Below are positions 34,793-44,421 of a stretch of 64,000 nucleotides of DNA, in pieces. Below the pieces are notes generated by a model. The model made no database searches, was not told the DNA's origin, and was given only the letters and a program-made list of their open reading frames with translations. The stretch is from positions 1-64,000 of the forward strand of contig CAZSMC010000020.1 in NCBI GenBank assembly GCA_964607755.1, in the 5' to 3' direction. Numbering within the stretch: the stretch's first letter is position 1; each line of letters opens with the position of its first letter. A program made the position numbers and the translations under genes. Source of the stretch: CAZSMC01 sp964607755 (GTDB lineage Bacteria; Zhuqueibacterota; Zhuqueibacteria; Residuimicrobiales; Krinioviventaceae).

Positions 34793-36862
34793 TTATTTAA
34801 CAGGTGCACCAGGATTTATCTCTTGATCTGGTGTGAGCAAGCTCATGCGACCCTGATCATCTTCAGCCGCTAATAACATGCCTTGCGATTCAATGCCACG
34901 GATTTTCGCCGGCTCCAGGTTGACAACGATAATGATTTTTTTATCTACAATATCTTTGGGTTCATAGTGGTGAGCTACGCCGGCAACAATTTGACGCTTT
35001 TCATCGCCAAGGTCAATATGAAGCTTTAATAACTTTTCGGATTTTTCCACTTTTTCAGCATCAATGACTTTGGCTACGCGCAGCTTTACTTTGGCAAATT
35101 CGTCGATGGTAATTTTTTCTTCTTCCATTTTCTCTTTTTCTTCCGTTTGTTTTTCTTTTCGCAGCTCCTGCTGAATGCGCTGAAGCCGCTCGATTTCCGG
35201 CCGGATATCTTTTTCTTCCATCTTTACAAACAAAATATCAATTTTACCGAGTTTATGACCGGCCTGCATATCGTTTTTAGCAATATCGTCCCATGATTGG
35301 TCGCGAACGCTGTTAGTGTAACCCAGCATGCGCCACGCTTTTTCCGCAGTAAACGGCATGACCGGTTCCATCAGAATGGTGAGAACTTGACATGCTTGCA
35401 AGCAAATATTTATCGTAGTGCCGCATTTAATTGGATCGTCTTTGATCGTTTTCCACGGCTCCTGATCGTTGAAATATTTATTCGCCTGGCGAGCAACATC
35501 CATGAGCGATGTAGTGGCTCTGCGCATGCTGTACGCTTCAATATTTTTACCCACCATTGCCGGGGCTTCGGTCAATGCGGCTAGCATCTGTTCGTCGAGT
35601 TTGTCCAACGGTCCTCTTTGCGGGGCTGTGCCGTCAAAACGCCGGTTGGCAAAAGCCAGGGTCCGGTTGATGAAATTTCCCAGTATATCGGCCAGTTCGC
35701 TGTTTGTGCGCTGCATAAAATCTTCCCAGGTAAAATCAGAATCCCGGGTTTCTGGCGCAGTTGCAGCCAGATGGTAACGAAGCGGATCCACCGGATATTT
35801 TTCACAATAATCTTCAAGCCACACCGCATAGTTTTTACTGGTGCTGAGTTTATTGCCTTCAAGATTAAGAAATTCGTTAGCTGGAACATTGTCTGGCAAA
35901 ATATAATCGCCGTGCATCATAAGCGTTGCCGGAAACATGATGCAATGGAAAACGATATTATCTTTGCCAATGAAATGAACAAGCTTGCAGTCTTTATCCT
36001 GCCAGTATTTTTTCCACAACCCGGGATCGCCCTGTTGCTCAGCCCATTCTTTTGTTGCCGATATGTAGCCAATCGGCGCATCAAACCACACGTAAAGGAC
36101 TTTACCCTTTGCCTCTTCCAAAGGCACTTCAACGCCCCATTTCAAATCACGGGTCACTGCCCGGTCGGACAGACCTTCTTTTAACCAGGTTTTTACCTGG
36201 CCCAGCACATTTGATTTCCAGTTTTTCCGGCTGTTAATCCACTTTTCAATCTTGTCCTGCAGTTCGCCAAGCGGAAGGTACCAGTGCTCTGTTTCTTTAA
36301 GCTCAGGTTTTTCACCGGAAAGCGAGCTGACCGGATTTTTCAACTCGATGGGAGAGAGAGATGAACCGCATTTCTCACATTGATCGCCATAAGCCTCTTC
36401 ATAACCGCACACCGGACACGTGCCTTTGACGTAGCGATCCGGTAAAAACATATCTGTCTTTGGATCGAAAAGCTGTTTTTCGGTTTTTTTCTTAAAAACG
36501 CCTTTTTCGTAAAGTCTAAGAAAAATATCCTGCGAGGTTTTATGATGAACAGGAGAACTTGTCCGGCCATAATAGTCAAAAGACATGCCGAATTTTTCAA
36601 ATGCCGCTTTGTTGCGTTTGTGAAATTCATCGACAATTTCCGTGGGAGAGACGCCTCTCTTTTCAGCGGCGATGGTGATGGGAACGCCGTGTTCATCCGA
36701 GCCGCAAATATAAACGACATCGCGTTTTTTCATGCGCTGGTAGCGAACGTAAATATCAGCAGGGAGATAAGCTCCGGCTAAATGTCCCAGGTGAATGGGA
36801 CCGTTGGCGTAAGGAAGAGCGCTGGTAACCAGTATGCGTTTGTAGGAATTCTGTTGTGCCAT
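34793..36862 (-). CDS. metG: Methionyl-tRNA synthetase
   Basis: 689 aa class I aminoacyl-tRNA synthetase. HIGH motif as PIHLGHLAG near residue 16-24, a zinc knuckle with four cysteines (CPVCGY ... CEKCGS near 136-156), KMSKS as NKLSTSKNY near 340, anticodon-binding helical domain, a charged linker rich in Lys/Glu (about 560-585), and a C-terminal tRNA-binding OB domain (FAKVKLRVAKVIDAEKV onward) that dimerises the enzyme. ATG 36862 is preferred over GTG 36892 because an AAGGA lies upstream and alignment begins there. In the housekeeping operon. Confidence 0.96.
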   Translation of the reverse strand: MAQQNSYKRILVTSALPYANGPIHLGHLAGAYLPADIYVRYQRMKKRDVVYICGSDEHGVPITIAAEKRGVSPTEIVDEFHKRNKAAFEKFGMSFDYYGRTSSPVHHKTSQDIFLRLYEKGVFKKKTEKQLFDPKTDMFLPDRYVKGTCPVCGYEEAYGDQCEKCGSSLSPIELKNPVSSLSGEKPELKETEHWYLPLGELQDKIEKWINSRKNWKSNVLGQVKTWLKEGLSDRAVTRDLKWGVEVPLEEAKGKVLYVWFDAPIGYISATKEWAEQQGDPGLWKKYWQDKDCKLVHFIGKDNIVFHCIMFPATLMMHGDYILPDNVPANEFLNLEGNKLSTSKNYAVWLEDYCEKYPVDPLRYHLAATAPETRDSDFTWEDFMQRTNSELADILGNFINRTLAFANRRFDGTAPQRGPLDKLDEQMLAALTEAPAMVGKNIEAYSMRRATTSLMDVARQANKYFNDQEPWKTIKDDPIKCGTTINICLQACQVLTILMEPVMPFTAEKAWRMLGYTNSVRDQSWDDIAKNDMQAGHKLGKIDILFVKMEEKDIRPEIERLQRIQQELRKEKQTEEKEKMEEEKITIDEFAKVKLRVAKVIDAEKVEKSEKLLKLHIDLGDEKRQIVAGVAHHYEPKDIVDKKIIIVVNLEPAKIRGIESQGMLLAAEDDQGRMSLLTPDQEINPGAPVK

Positions 36863-36977
36863 GACGAGTCTGTTAATCCTTTCTTTGACCACACGTTTTT
36901 ATTAAAAAATCGGGTTTAATGTCTTTATTTGCCTGAGCACCGTAAGTTAGCAGCGTGACAAATATCTTTTAAATGAT

Positions 36978-38087
36978 TTAAAAAGAAATATCCATTGTAC
37001 CCAAGCTGGCACCAGTCGAGTACACTGTGCGCAACAAGGGATTTTTTTTATCGACTTTGCGTGATTTTCCGCTAACTTCTGCGATAGGCACGCTGGTAAT
37101 TTTCGTGCCCCGAAGAGCGACCATGCGGTCGAACTGATGGGTGGCAACAAGTTCGGCTGCAGCCACACCGTACCGCGTTGCCAAAACGCGGTCATACGCA
37201 GTTGGCGAGCCGCCGCGCTGCAAATGACCCAGCACAGTCGCCCGGGTCTCAAGACCGGTCTGGTCTTCAATATCGTTGCCAAGTTTTATGGAAACGCCGC
37301 CTAGGCGGACTTTTTCGGGACTGTCTTCCACAGTGCGGGCAACGGTGAGCTCACCGCCTCTGGGTTTCGCACCCTCAGCTACGGCTATAATACTGAACTT
37401 GCGTCCGCGGTAACTGCGTTCCTTGACGATATCGCAGATCGTATCAAGATCGTATTCCAGCTCAGGTATGATAATCACATCCGCGCCGCTTGCCAGTCCG
37501 GCATTAAGCGTAAGCCATCCGGTATACCGTCCCATCGTTTCAACGATCATAACCCGGTGATGAGACATGGCAGTGGTGTGAATCCGGTCAATCGCGTCCG
37601 CGGCAATAGACACGGCTGTGTCGTGACCAAATGTCACGTCAGTGCCGTACAAGTCATTATCAATTGTTTTTGGAACACCGACCACGCGCAAGCCTTTTTG
37701 TATGAGTCCATGAGCCACGGTCATGGTGCCGTCGCCGCCGATACAGACGACAGCATCCAGACCTATTGCTTCGGCGTTTTTAATCGTTTGTTCTGAAAAA
37801 TCTTCATAGACGGTTTCACCTTCTTTTTTCACCGGCACCTGGAACGGATTGGCTTTATTCGACGTGCCTAAAATCGTTCCGCCTTGTTGGAGAATGCCAG
37901 ATACAGAATCCCAATCCAGTTGGTGATAATTTTTACCAATCAATCCCTGAAAACCGTCTTGCAGGCCAATAACTTTAATTTTATAATCGCGCATAAGCGA
38001 TTTGCTCACCGCACGAATGACAGCATTGATACCCGGACAGTCACCGCCACCGCTCAATATTCCAACACGCTTTACATTATCAGACAT
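36978..38087 (-). CDS. pfkA: 6-phosphofructokinase, GGDGT/PKTIDND type
   Basis: 369 aa glycolytic kinase for fructose 6-phosphate. Nucleotide loop SGGGDCPGINAVIRA (about 10-24), donor-site motif CIGGDGTMTVAHG near 104, and PKTIDNDLYGTD near 124 with the catalytic aspartate. Glycine in GGDGT is the ATP-type residue, while lysine in PKTIDND is shared with pyrophosphate enzymes, which places it in the mixed group III, whose members are often ATP-dependent. ATG 38087 has GGGG upstream; GTG 38099 is less likely. A second enzyme with an Asp at the donor position lies at 42369-43652. Confidence 0.92.
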   Translation of the reverse strand: MSDNVKRVGILSGGGDCPGINAVIRAVSKSLMRDYKIKVIGLQDGFQGLIGKNYHQLDWDSVSGILQQGGTILGTSNKANPFQVPVKKEGETVYEDFSEQTIKNAEAIGLDAVVCIGGDGTMTVAHGLIQKGLRVVGVPKTIDNDLYGTDVTFGHDTAVSIAADAIDRIHTTAMSHHRVMIVETMGRYTGWLTLNAGLASGADVIIIPELEYDLDTICDIVKERSYRGRKFSIIAVAEGAKPRGGELTVARTVEDSPEKVRLGGVSIKLGNDIEDQTGLETRATVLGHLQRGGSPTAYDRVLATRYGVAAAELVATHQFDRMVALRGTKITSVPIAEVSGKSRKVDKKNPLLRTVYSTGASLGTMDISF

Positions 38088-38115
38088 AGTGCCCCGCACA
38101 GTTTAGTTTCATAAA

Positions 38116-38961
38116 TCAAGTTTCATCGTACTTGTTGTTGCAATCAGCTCCGTCTTTTGGTGGTTCGTATTCAAATTTTTCAAGTTCTTTGAGCGAATAG
38201 TGTTCTGTGACATTGTTTTCGAACTGCAGTGTCACTTTTTCCTTAAAAACATCATAATTCACAACCATGCCTTTGCCGCGCGGTGTCTTGTATGTTGACG
38301 CAATAGGCGGCATTTTATCGGCCTGTTGTTGATAAAAATCGCGTTCATACATTAAACAACACAACAGTCTGCCACATAATCCAGAAAGTTTTTGCGGATT
38401 CAGCGGCAAGTTTTGCTCCTTGGCGCACTGGGTAGTAATTGGATCGAATTCTTTTAAAAACGTGGTGCAACACAACTGGCGTCCGCACAAACCAAATCCG
38501 CCAACCCGTTTTGCTTCATCGCGCACGCCAATTTGCCGCAGTTCAATGCGCACTTTGTAAATGCCAGCCAGGTCTTTGACCAGTGCCCGGAAATCAACAC
38601 GGCGCTCGGCTGTGAAATAAAAAGTGATTTTTTGGCCATCGAATTGATATTCAACATCAACCAGTTTCATATTCAATGAATGTTCACCAATTTTCCGGCG
38701 GCAAAGTTTATAAGCATCCGCTTCTTTGCGGCGATTGCTATAATACCGGTCAAGGTCCTGAACAGTGGGCCTGCGGATGATATTGCGAATTTCCCGGTCG
38801 TCTTTTCTCTTACGTTCCAAAAGAGAACCTAACTGATTGACCACACCCAGGTCTTCGCCTTTTTCGGCTTCAACAATGGCGTAATCACCTATTTTAAACG
38901 GAAATTGTTGTGGATTTTTATATATTTCTTTTCGCGATCCTTTAAAAGCGATTTCTATCAT
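38116..38961 (-). CDS. ricT: RicT/YaaT family PSP1-domain protein
   Basis: 281 aa. PSP1 C-terminal domain (about 55-140: YYSNRRKEADAYKLCRRKI) and a cysteine cluster GGFGLCGRQLCCTTFLKEF and LSGLCGRLLCCLMYE (about 153-205) that in RicT binds an Fe-S cluster within the RicA-RicF-RicT complex. In Bacillus this complex affects RNase Y and development; in FCB members its role is not established. The gene follows holB, the common pairing across bacteria. Confidence 0.92.
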   Translation of the reverse strand: MIEIAFKGSRKEIYKNPQQFPFKIGDYAIVEAEKGEDLGVVNQLGSLLERKRKDDREIRNIIRRPTVQDLDRYYSNRRKEADAYKLCRRKIGEHSLNMKLVDVEYQFDGQKITFYFTAERRVDFRALVKDLAGIYKVRIELRQIGVRDEAKRVGGFGLCGRQLCCTTFLKEFDPITTQCAKEQNLPLNPQKLSGLCGRLLCCLMYERDFYQQQADKMPPIASTYKTPRGKGMVVNYDVFKEKVTLQFENNVTEHYSLKELEKFEYEPPKDGADCNNKYDET

Positions 38962-39003
38962 AAAAACACCTTTTTATATTTATTTGTTGAAACAGCAAGC
39001 GGA

Positions 39004-40089
39004 CTAATGCTTGAGTTTCATCGCCTGCCGTAATTTGTTAAAGAGAACAATGAGGATTAAGTTCATTTGAATATTGCGTTCAATCATGTAAATAGAGCGT
39101 TCAATCTGTTCAAATATGGTCTGATAATTTATCGACTCAAAAGCCGAATTGAAATTCTGTAACGTATCCATCGAATCGGCATTGACGATAGTACTGTGTG
39201 CGTTTGCAGTGTCGGTCATTGTTGACAACATCATTGAATCCCGGTACCAGAGCAGCAGCAAACTGAGCATTTTTTTGATAGTGCCCTTGTCATATTTTTT
39301 GATGATCGATTCTACCTCTTCCATCTGTGATTTAGGATTTCGTAAACACACTCTGAGGAAATCTACAGCTTCATCGCGCACGCCGGCAAAATTTTCATTC
39401 AGCCATTCTAAGGCGCGGCCGTAACTGCCCTGACTTGCCTTTGCAAATAATTTGGCTTTTTCCGGCTCGACAAGTTTTCGTTCAATCAACGCCTGCTCGA
39501 TATCTGTATCTTTAAGGGGGCCAAGGCGAATTTCCTGGCAGCGCGACAGGATCGTCGGCAACATCGCGTTTGGCTGCGAAGCCGTTAAAACCAGATGCAT
39601 AAATGATGGTGGCTCTTCTAAAATCTTGAGCAGTGCGTTTGCAGCCTGAACATTCATGTGGTCTGCCTCGGCAATGATCACCACTAATTTACCTTCGACC
39701 GGCTTGATGCTGCTTTTATGACGAATCTCACGAATCATCTCGATTGTAATGAGCGGCGCTGCCCATGGTTTCTGGCGGGCATAAGGCTCGGCTGCAACGC
39801 TTTGAAGAACAGCTTTGCGCTCGTCAAAATTGTCTCCCGAGCTTGGAAAAATATACATGACGTCCGGATGTTGAAGATTGGAAATGCGCTTGCAGGCAGA
39901 ACATGTATCGCAAGGCTTTTCACCAGTGCCGGAACAAAAGAGCGCTTTGGTGAACTCGAGCGTCAGGGCTTCTTTGCCAACACCAGGCGGACCTTGAAAC
40001 AGATACGCGTGCGGCACACGATTTTGTTGCAGCGCATGACGTATTATTTTTTTGGGGCGATGTTGTCCGATGACAAAATCAAAACTCAT
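39004..40089 (-). CDS. holB: DNA polymerase III subunit delta'
   Basis: 361 aa clamp-loader subunit. AAA+ domain with Walker A GPPGVGKEALTLEF near 34-47, zinc-binding cysteines CSGTGEKPCDTCSACK (about 52-68), sensor region EEPPSFMHLVLTASQPNAMLPTILSRCQ near 158-185. The C-terminal third is divergent and helical. In the order envC-like, holB, ricT on the minus strand; it begins 4 bases after the envC-like stop. Confidence 0.92.
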   Translation of the reverse strand: MSFDFVIGQHRPKKIIRHALQQNRVPHAYLFQGPPGVGKEALTLEFTKALFCSGTGEKPCDTCSACKRISNLQHPDVMYIFPSSGDNFDERKAVLQSVAAEPYARQKPWAAPLITIEMIREIRHKSSIKPVEGKLVVIIAEADHMNVQAANALLKILEEPPSFMHLVLTASQPNAMLPTILSRCQEIRLGPLKDTDIEQALIERKLVEPEKAKLFAKASQGSYGRALEWLNENFAGVRDEAVDFLRVCLRNPKSQMEEVESIIKKYDKGTIKKMLSLLLLWYRDSMMLSTMTDTANAHSTIVNADSMDTLQNFNSAFESINYQTIFEQIERSIYMIERNIQMNLILIVLFNKLRQAMKLKH

Positions 40090-40093
40090 AGTT

Positions 40094-41302
40094 CTACCTT
40101 AACCAGTGTTCCGGATTAATGTTTTCCGTGTTTTTCCAAATCTGAAAATGCAGCACTGGTCCGTGAAGAGAACCAGAATCGCCTACAGTACCGATCACTT
40201 GTCCTGCACTGACCACCTGCATGACATTGACTTTGATCTCTGCTAAATGTGTATAAACAGTGTAGAAACCCTGGTCATGAGCGATAATGACGATATTCCC
40301 ACGGCCTCGCTGCCAGGTAATGGTTTGCACTTGACCGGCGTCAACACTTTTTACCGGCGAACCGTGCCCGGCTTTGATTTCTACGCCAAGGTTTTCTGTA
40401 ACTGTCTTTAATGTCGGGTGCTTGTAGGTACCGAAATGGCTGACAATTTGTCCCTGCACTGGCCATTCCATGCGGCCTTTTAACGAGGCAAAATCGTAAT
40501 CTTTTGAGGGACGGTTTTTGGCAATGTGCTCGGGTTTTACCTGACCAGATTTTTCACGGATGATCCGCCGGTCTTCGCTGCGTTTTATGGCGGTGCGTAT
40601 TTCACGTTGAGCTGCCTGCAGTTCCTGAATGTGCTGGCGTAAATAATTCGCATCTTTTTGCAGAGATTTTAAATACTTTTCCCGTTTCGCACGGCTCGCT
40701 TTCAAGCGAAGTGTCTCTCGTTGCTGAGAAGACAGTGCATGTTTGCGCTGGCTGATATCCCGGCTCAGTTGATCCTGCTCGCGTTCAAGTTTTTCTTTTT
40801 TTTCTAAAAGAGCAGTATAGTTGCGCTGATCATTTTCAGCTATCAATTTTTGATATTTCAGCCACACGCGAATCTGCCGCCAACTATCGCTGTTGAACAA
40901 GAGTCTGTAATCGTGTCGCTTGCCGAATTTGTAATAACTGACAATCCGTTTTTTGATTATCTTTCCAAGTTCGTTTATCTCTTTTGTTAGCTTGTCGATC
41001 TCTTTGCGGCGGTTCTCGATTTGCTGACTCTTTAATATAATTTGCCGCTGCAGACTCGACAAGTAGCTCGTCGCTACATCAATCTCTCGATCCATGCTGG
41101 CAATCAGTTTGCTGGCAGTCGCTGCTTCGGCTTGTGAATGAGAGAGCTGTTCTTCATATTGATCGATTTTCTCGCGCAACTCTATCAGCTCTTCTTCTTT
41201 CTGCTCTGTCTCTGATATGCCAAGCTGTGAGAGCACAGGAGTGATCACCAAAAGCCATAGAATAAAAAGAAACAAAAAGTTGTATTTAAAAGATGTACCC
41301 AT
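40094..41302 (-). CDS. EnvC-like murein hydrolase activator (M23 family)
   Basis: 402 aa. Signal peptide or anchor (about 6-24), long coiled-coil (about 30-250, heptads rich in Glu, Lys, Gln), then a LytM/M23 domain (about 280-400: WPVQGQIVSHFG, HGSPVKSVDAGQV, VIIAHDQGFYTVYTHL, GSLHGPVLHFQIWK). Coiled-coil plus LytM is the EnvC layout that activates amidases at the division septum. The first metal histidine of active M23 enzymes is not obvious (AGHGSPV replaces the usual H..D), in line with an activator rather than an enzyme. First gene of the minus-strand run. Confidence 0.88.
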   Translation of the reverse strand: MGTSFKYNFLFLFILWLLVITPVLSQLGISETEQKEEELIELREKIDQYEEQLSHSQAEAATASKLIASMDREIDVATSYLSSLQRQIILKSQQIENRRKEIDKLTKEINELGKIIKKRIVSYYKFGKRHDYRLLFNSDSWRQIRVWLKYQKLIAENDQRNYTALLEKKEKLEREQDQLSRDISQRKHALSSQQRETLRLKASRAKREKYLKSLQKDANYLRQHIQELQAAQREIRTAIKRSEDRRIIREKSGQVKPEHIAKNRPSKDYDFASLKGRMEWPVQGQIVSHFGTYKHPTLKTVTENLGVEIKAGHGSPVKSVDAGQVQTITWQRGRGNIVIIAHDQGFYTVYTHLAEIKVNVMQVVSAGQVIGTVGDSGSLHGPVLHFQIWKNTENINPEHWLR

Positions 41303-41448
41303 ATTTTCGCATTATTATCATTATACCTAAAACTTATAAAGATAAAAGATCAACCCGTTAAAATCAACAGAAAAGATATTGCAAAATTAATCAGTTAAGA
41401 ACAAAAGACTCTTTACAAACAAATATGAGCAAAAGGTTGATTCTTTTT

Positions 41449-41478
41449 TTGAAATTAATTAACTTATTGTTTTATATT
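41449..41478 (+). promoter_or_regulatory. Possible promoter upstream of pheA
   Basis: TTGAAA (41449-41454) and TATATT (41473-41478) with an 18-base spacer, ending 13 bases before the pheA ATG. The leader would be very short, so the pairing may be chance in AT-rich sequence. Confidence 0.3.
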
Positions 41479-41491
41479 ACAAGAGAAAAGA

Positions 41492-42331
41492 ATGGTTCGA
41501 ACACAAAAAACAGTTGCATTTCAGGGCGCTCATTACGCTTTTAGCGAGATTGCAGCGCGAAAATTTTTCGGCGATAATGTAGATTGCCGTCCATGCAAGG
41601 ATTTTGAAACTGTCTTTGAATCTGTGCACGATAACACAGTTGATTATGGCATTGTCCCTGTAGAAAATTCACTCACTGGAAGCGTGCATCGCAATATTGA
41701 TTTGTTGCTGGAGCATGAACTTTATATTGTCGGCGAGACTTCACTGCGAATTGTCCAGCATCTGATCGCTCATCCGGGAGTACCTTTGGAGGATATTCGG
41801 GTCATTTATTCTCATCCGCAGGCGCTGGAGCAGTGCCGGAAATTTTTGACCTCTCTTTCCAAAGTCGAGTCTATTGCCAGCTATGACACCGCCGGCAGTG
41901 TTAAAATGATTCGCGACAAAAAACTGGTTAACGCAGCCGCAATTGGCAGCAAGTGGGCGGCGACTGATTACGGCATGGCTGTTCTGCGCGAAGAAATTGA
42001 AGATATTCCAGAGAATTATACCCGGTTTAATATCCTTGCGAATCGGCCTGTTCAATTTGGCGCGCCAACAAAAACGTCGATTGTTTTTTCCATGAAAAGT
42101 ATTCCCGGTGCGCTATTTAAAAGTTTAAGTGTATTCGCACTGCGCGATATTGATCTTTTAAAGATCGAATCCCGGCCCTTGCGAGGAAAGCCGTGGGAAT
42201 ATATTTTCTATCTGGATTTTGCCGGACACATGCAAGAAGAACGCTGCCAAAACGCTATCCGGCATTTGGAAGAAATTACCACTTTTGTAAGAGTTCTTGG
42301 TTCTTATCCATCAAAAGGATTGAACAAATAA
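41492..42331 (+). CDS. pheA: Prephenate dehydratase
   Basis: 279 aa. Converts prephenate to phenylpyruvate in phenylalanine synthesis. Opening TVAFQGAHYAFSEIAARKFFG, DYGIVPVENSLTGSVHRNIDLL near 50-72, and the catalytic TRFNIL motif near 172-177. A C-terminal ACT regulatory domain (about 190-275) contains the ESRPLRGKPWEYIFYLDF block, where the ESRP residues bind phenylalanine for feedback inhibition. Stand-alone enzyme without chorismate mutase domain. Followed by the PPi-type phosphofructokinase after 37 bases. Confidence 0.96.
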   Translation: MVRTQKTVAFQGAHYAFSEIAARKFFGDNVDCRPCKDFETVFESVHDNTVDYGIVPVENSLTGSVHRNIDLLLEHELYIVGETSLRIVQHLIAHPGVPLEDIRVIYSHPQALEQCRKFLTSLSKVESIASYDTAGSVKMIRDKKLVNAAAIGSKWAATDYGMAVLREEIEDIPENYTRFNILANRPVQFGAPTKTSIVFSMKSIPGALFKSLSVFALRDIDLLKIESRPLRGKPWEYIFYLDFAGHMQEERCQNAIRHLEEITTFVRVLGSYPSKGLNK

Positions 42332-42368
42332 AATTAAAAACCTGCACATAATTTTGGGAGAAAATAAT

Positions 42369-43652
42369 ATGGCTAATAAAGGAAACCTCGGTATTCTAGT
42401 TGGAGGAGGACCTGCCCCGGGCGTGAACGGAGTTATTGCCGCGGTGACCATTGAAGCGCGGCGGCGGAGATACAAAGTATATGGTATTTATGACGGCTAC
42501 AAATGGCTCGTCCAGACCGATGAAGAAGAGCTTATGCAACACGTTCAGGAACTGGAAATCAAAGATGTATCCCGAATTCATTTTGACGGCGGATCCATTT
42601 TAAGAACATCGCGAACAAATCCTGCCAAAACTGAGAACGGCGTAGAAAATGCCGTTAAAAATTTGCACAAGCTTGGAATAAAGTACATGGTGACCATCGG
42701 CGGTGATGACACCGCGTACGGCGCCAGCGTAATCGCTGAAGCGGCTGGCGGTGAAATCAAATTTGCGCATGTGCCTAAAACCATTGACAATGATCTCCCC
42801 CTTCCAAACGAGCTGCCGACATTTGGTTACAACACCGCACGCCATTACGGTGCTGCTTTGATTAAGAATCTGATGGAAGATGCCAAAACAACACAGCGCT
42901 GGTACATCGCTGTGGCTATGGGACGGCACGCCGGACATCTTGCGCTCGGGACCGGAAAATCAGCCGGTTCAACCCTGACTATTATTCCGGAAGAGTTTGA
43001 AAAAGAAGGCTATATTGATATCGAACAAGTTCTCGATCTCTTTGAAACGTCTATCATTAAACGCCGGGCAATGGGCACGCCTCACGGTGTTTTGGTCATC
43101 GCCGAAGGGGTTGCCGAGCGGTTCAGTCCTGAACAACTTCAGAGCATTCCTGGTGTGATTGTCGAATATGATAACTACGGTCATCTTCGGTTGGCTGAGG
43201 TTGAGCTTGGCAAAATTCTTATGCAAAAAATTAAAGAAAGATTCCAAAAACGCAATGACAAGCAAACAATGGTCGAAATCAACATCGGTTACGTTCTTCG
43301 CTGCGCTGATCCAATTCCTTATGATCAGGAATATACCCGTGACCTCGGCTATAACGCTGTCGAGTATCTGATGAGCGACAAAAAAGAATATCAAAGAAAC
43401 GCCATGATTTGTGTGGATAAAGGGCGTTTTCATCCGCTTTATTTCGAAGATATGATCAATCCGAAAACGAAAAAAACCGAAGTCCGGTATGTGGACATTG
43501 AAAGCGATTATTACAAAGTGGCAACAAAATATATGGTCCGTCTCGAAAAACGCGATTTTGACGATGACGCATTGCTCGCTCGAATGGCTGAAATCGCTCA
43601 AATGAGTAAACAAGAATTTATCGATCGATACAAGCACGTTGCCATCGACTGA
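42369..43652 (+). CDS. Phosphofructokinase, pyrophosphate-dependent type signature
   Basis: 427 aa. Loop VGGGPAPGVNGVIAAVTIEA at the start, then the donor-site motif TIGGDDTAYGAS: the second aspartate replaces the glycine of ATP-dependent enzymes and is the known mark of PPi-dependent phosphofructokinases. PKTIDNDLPLPNELPTFGYNTA follows with lysine in place of glycine, also PPi-type. Length and the C-terminal extension (about 345-427) are as in the long bacterial PPi-PFK group. The reaction would be reversible: fructose 6-phosphate plus PPi to fructose 1,6-bisphosphate. ATG 42369 has GGGAG upstream. Donor use is inferred from signature. Confidence 0.9.
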   Translation: MANKGNLGILVGGGPAPGVNGVIAAVTIEARRRRYKVYGIYDGYKWLVQTDEEELMQHVQELEIKDVSRIHFDGGSILRTSRTNPAKTENGVENAVKNLHKLGIKYMVTIGGDDTAYGASVIAEAAGGEIKFAHVPKTIDNDLPLPNELPTFGYNTARHYGAALIKNLMEDAKTTQRWYIAVAMGRHAGHLALGTGKSAGSTLTIIPEEFEKEGYIDIEQVLDLFETSIIKRRAMGTPHGVLVIAEGVAERFSPEQLQSIPGVIVEYDNYGHLRLAEVELGKILMQKIKERFQKRNDKQTMVEINIGYVLRCADPIPYDQEYTRDLGYNAVEYLMSDKKEYQRNAMICVDKGRFHPLYFEDMINPKTKKTEVRYVDIESDYYKVATKYMVRLEKRDFDDDALLARMAEIAQMSKQEFIDRYKHVAID

Positions 43653-43669
43653 TTGATTTGATTCACCAT

Positions 43670-43698
43670 ACGCCCGGTCTCATGATCGGGCGTTTTTA
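43670..43698 (+). terminator. Rho-independent terminator after PPi-PFK gene
   Basis: ACGCCCG (43670-43676) pairs with CGGGCGT (43687-43693), 10-base loop, followed by TTTTTATT. Directly downstream of the stop at 43652. Confidence 0.85.
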
Positions 43699-43827
43699 TT
43701 CGCCCCTTTAAAAAATTCTCCAAACAATTATCTTTTTTATTTCATTTGCATCATTGCTTTTCTTTTGAAATAAACACGTTTCTTGCTGTGTTTAGTCGTA
43801 ATGTTGTAATTAATGAAAGGAATGTGT

Positions 43828-44400
43828 ATGAAAGTGAGAACAGCTTTTATCATTTTATTACTTTTTGGATTCCAAACCATGATGGCAAAAGATATGAATC
43901 TACAACAAACCTCGTCGCCTTTACAGTTCACCGTGGAATCAATTGATGGTGAAGAAATCGATTTACAACAATTCAAGGGGCTTGTTATTCTTGTTGTAAA
44001 CGTTGCCAGTAAATGCGGATTTACACCGCAATATAAAGGCTTGCAAGCGCTTTACGAAAAATACAAAGATGATGGTTTTGTGGTATTGGGTTTTCCGGCA
44101 AATAATTTTGCTAATCAAGAACCGGGAACCGATAAAGAGATCAAGGCATTTTGCACCACAAATTACAATGTCTCGTTTCCGATGTTTTCAAAGATCTCAG
44201 TCAAAGGAGATGATCAACATCCACTATACCAATATTTAACCAGCAAAGAAAAGCATAATTACGGCGGTGAAATAGGCTGGAATTTCACAAAGTTTTTAAT
44301 CAACCGAGAGGGAAAGGTAGTAAATAGATTTGAATCAAAAGTAGAGCCGAGAGACGAAAAAGTCATCAAGGCGATAGAACACGTTATGAACTCGTCATAG
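43828..44400 (+). CDS. Secreted glutathione peroxidase-family protein
   Basis: 190 aa thiol peroxidase of the GPx fold. Signal peptide (about 1-20: VRTAFIILLLFGFQTMMA), peroxidatic C63 in NVASKCGFTPQY, glutamine in FPANNFANQEPG near 98 and tryptophan in IGWNFTKFLI near 150, which complete the catalytic set. A cysteine (TGC) is used, not selenocysteine. A second cysteine in FCTTNYNV near 115 may be the resolving one in a thioredoxin-dependent mechanism. ATG 43828 with AAAGGA upstream is preferred over 43813. Acts in the periplasm by inference from the signal sequence. Confidence 0.92.
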   Translation: MKVRTAFIILLLFGFQTMMAKDMNLQQTSSPLQFTVESIDGEEIDLQQFKGLVILVVNVASKCGFTPQYKGLQALYEKYKDDGFVVLGFPANNFANQEPGTDKEIKAFCTTNYNVSFPMFSKISVKGDDQHPLYQYLTSKEKHNYGGEIGWNFTKFLINREGKVVNRFESKVEPRDEKVIKAIEHVMNSS

Positions 44401-44421
44401 AATCCCCCCTCCCTCAAACCA

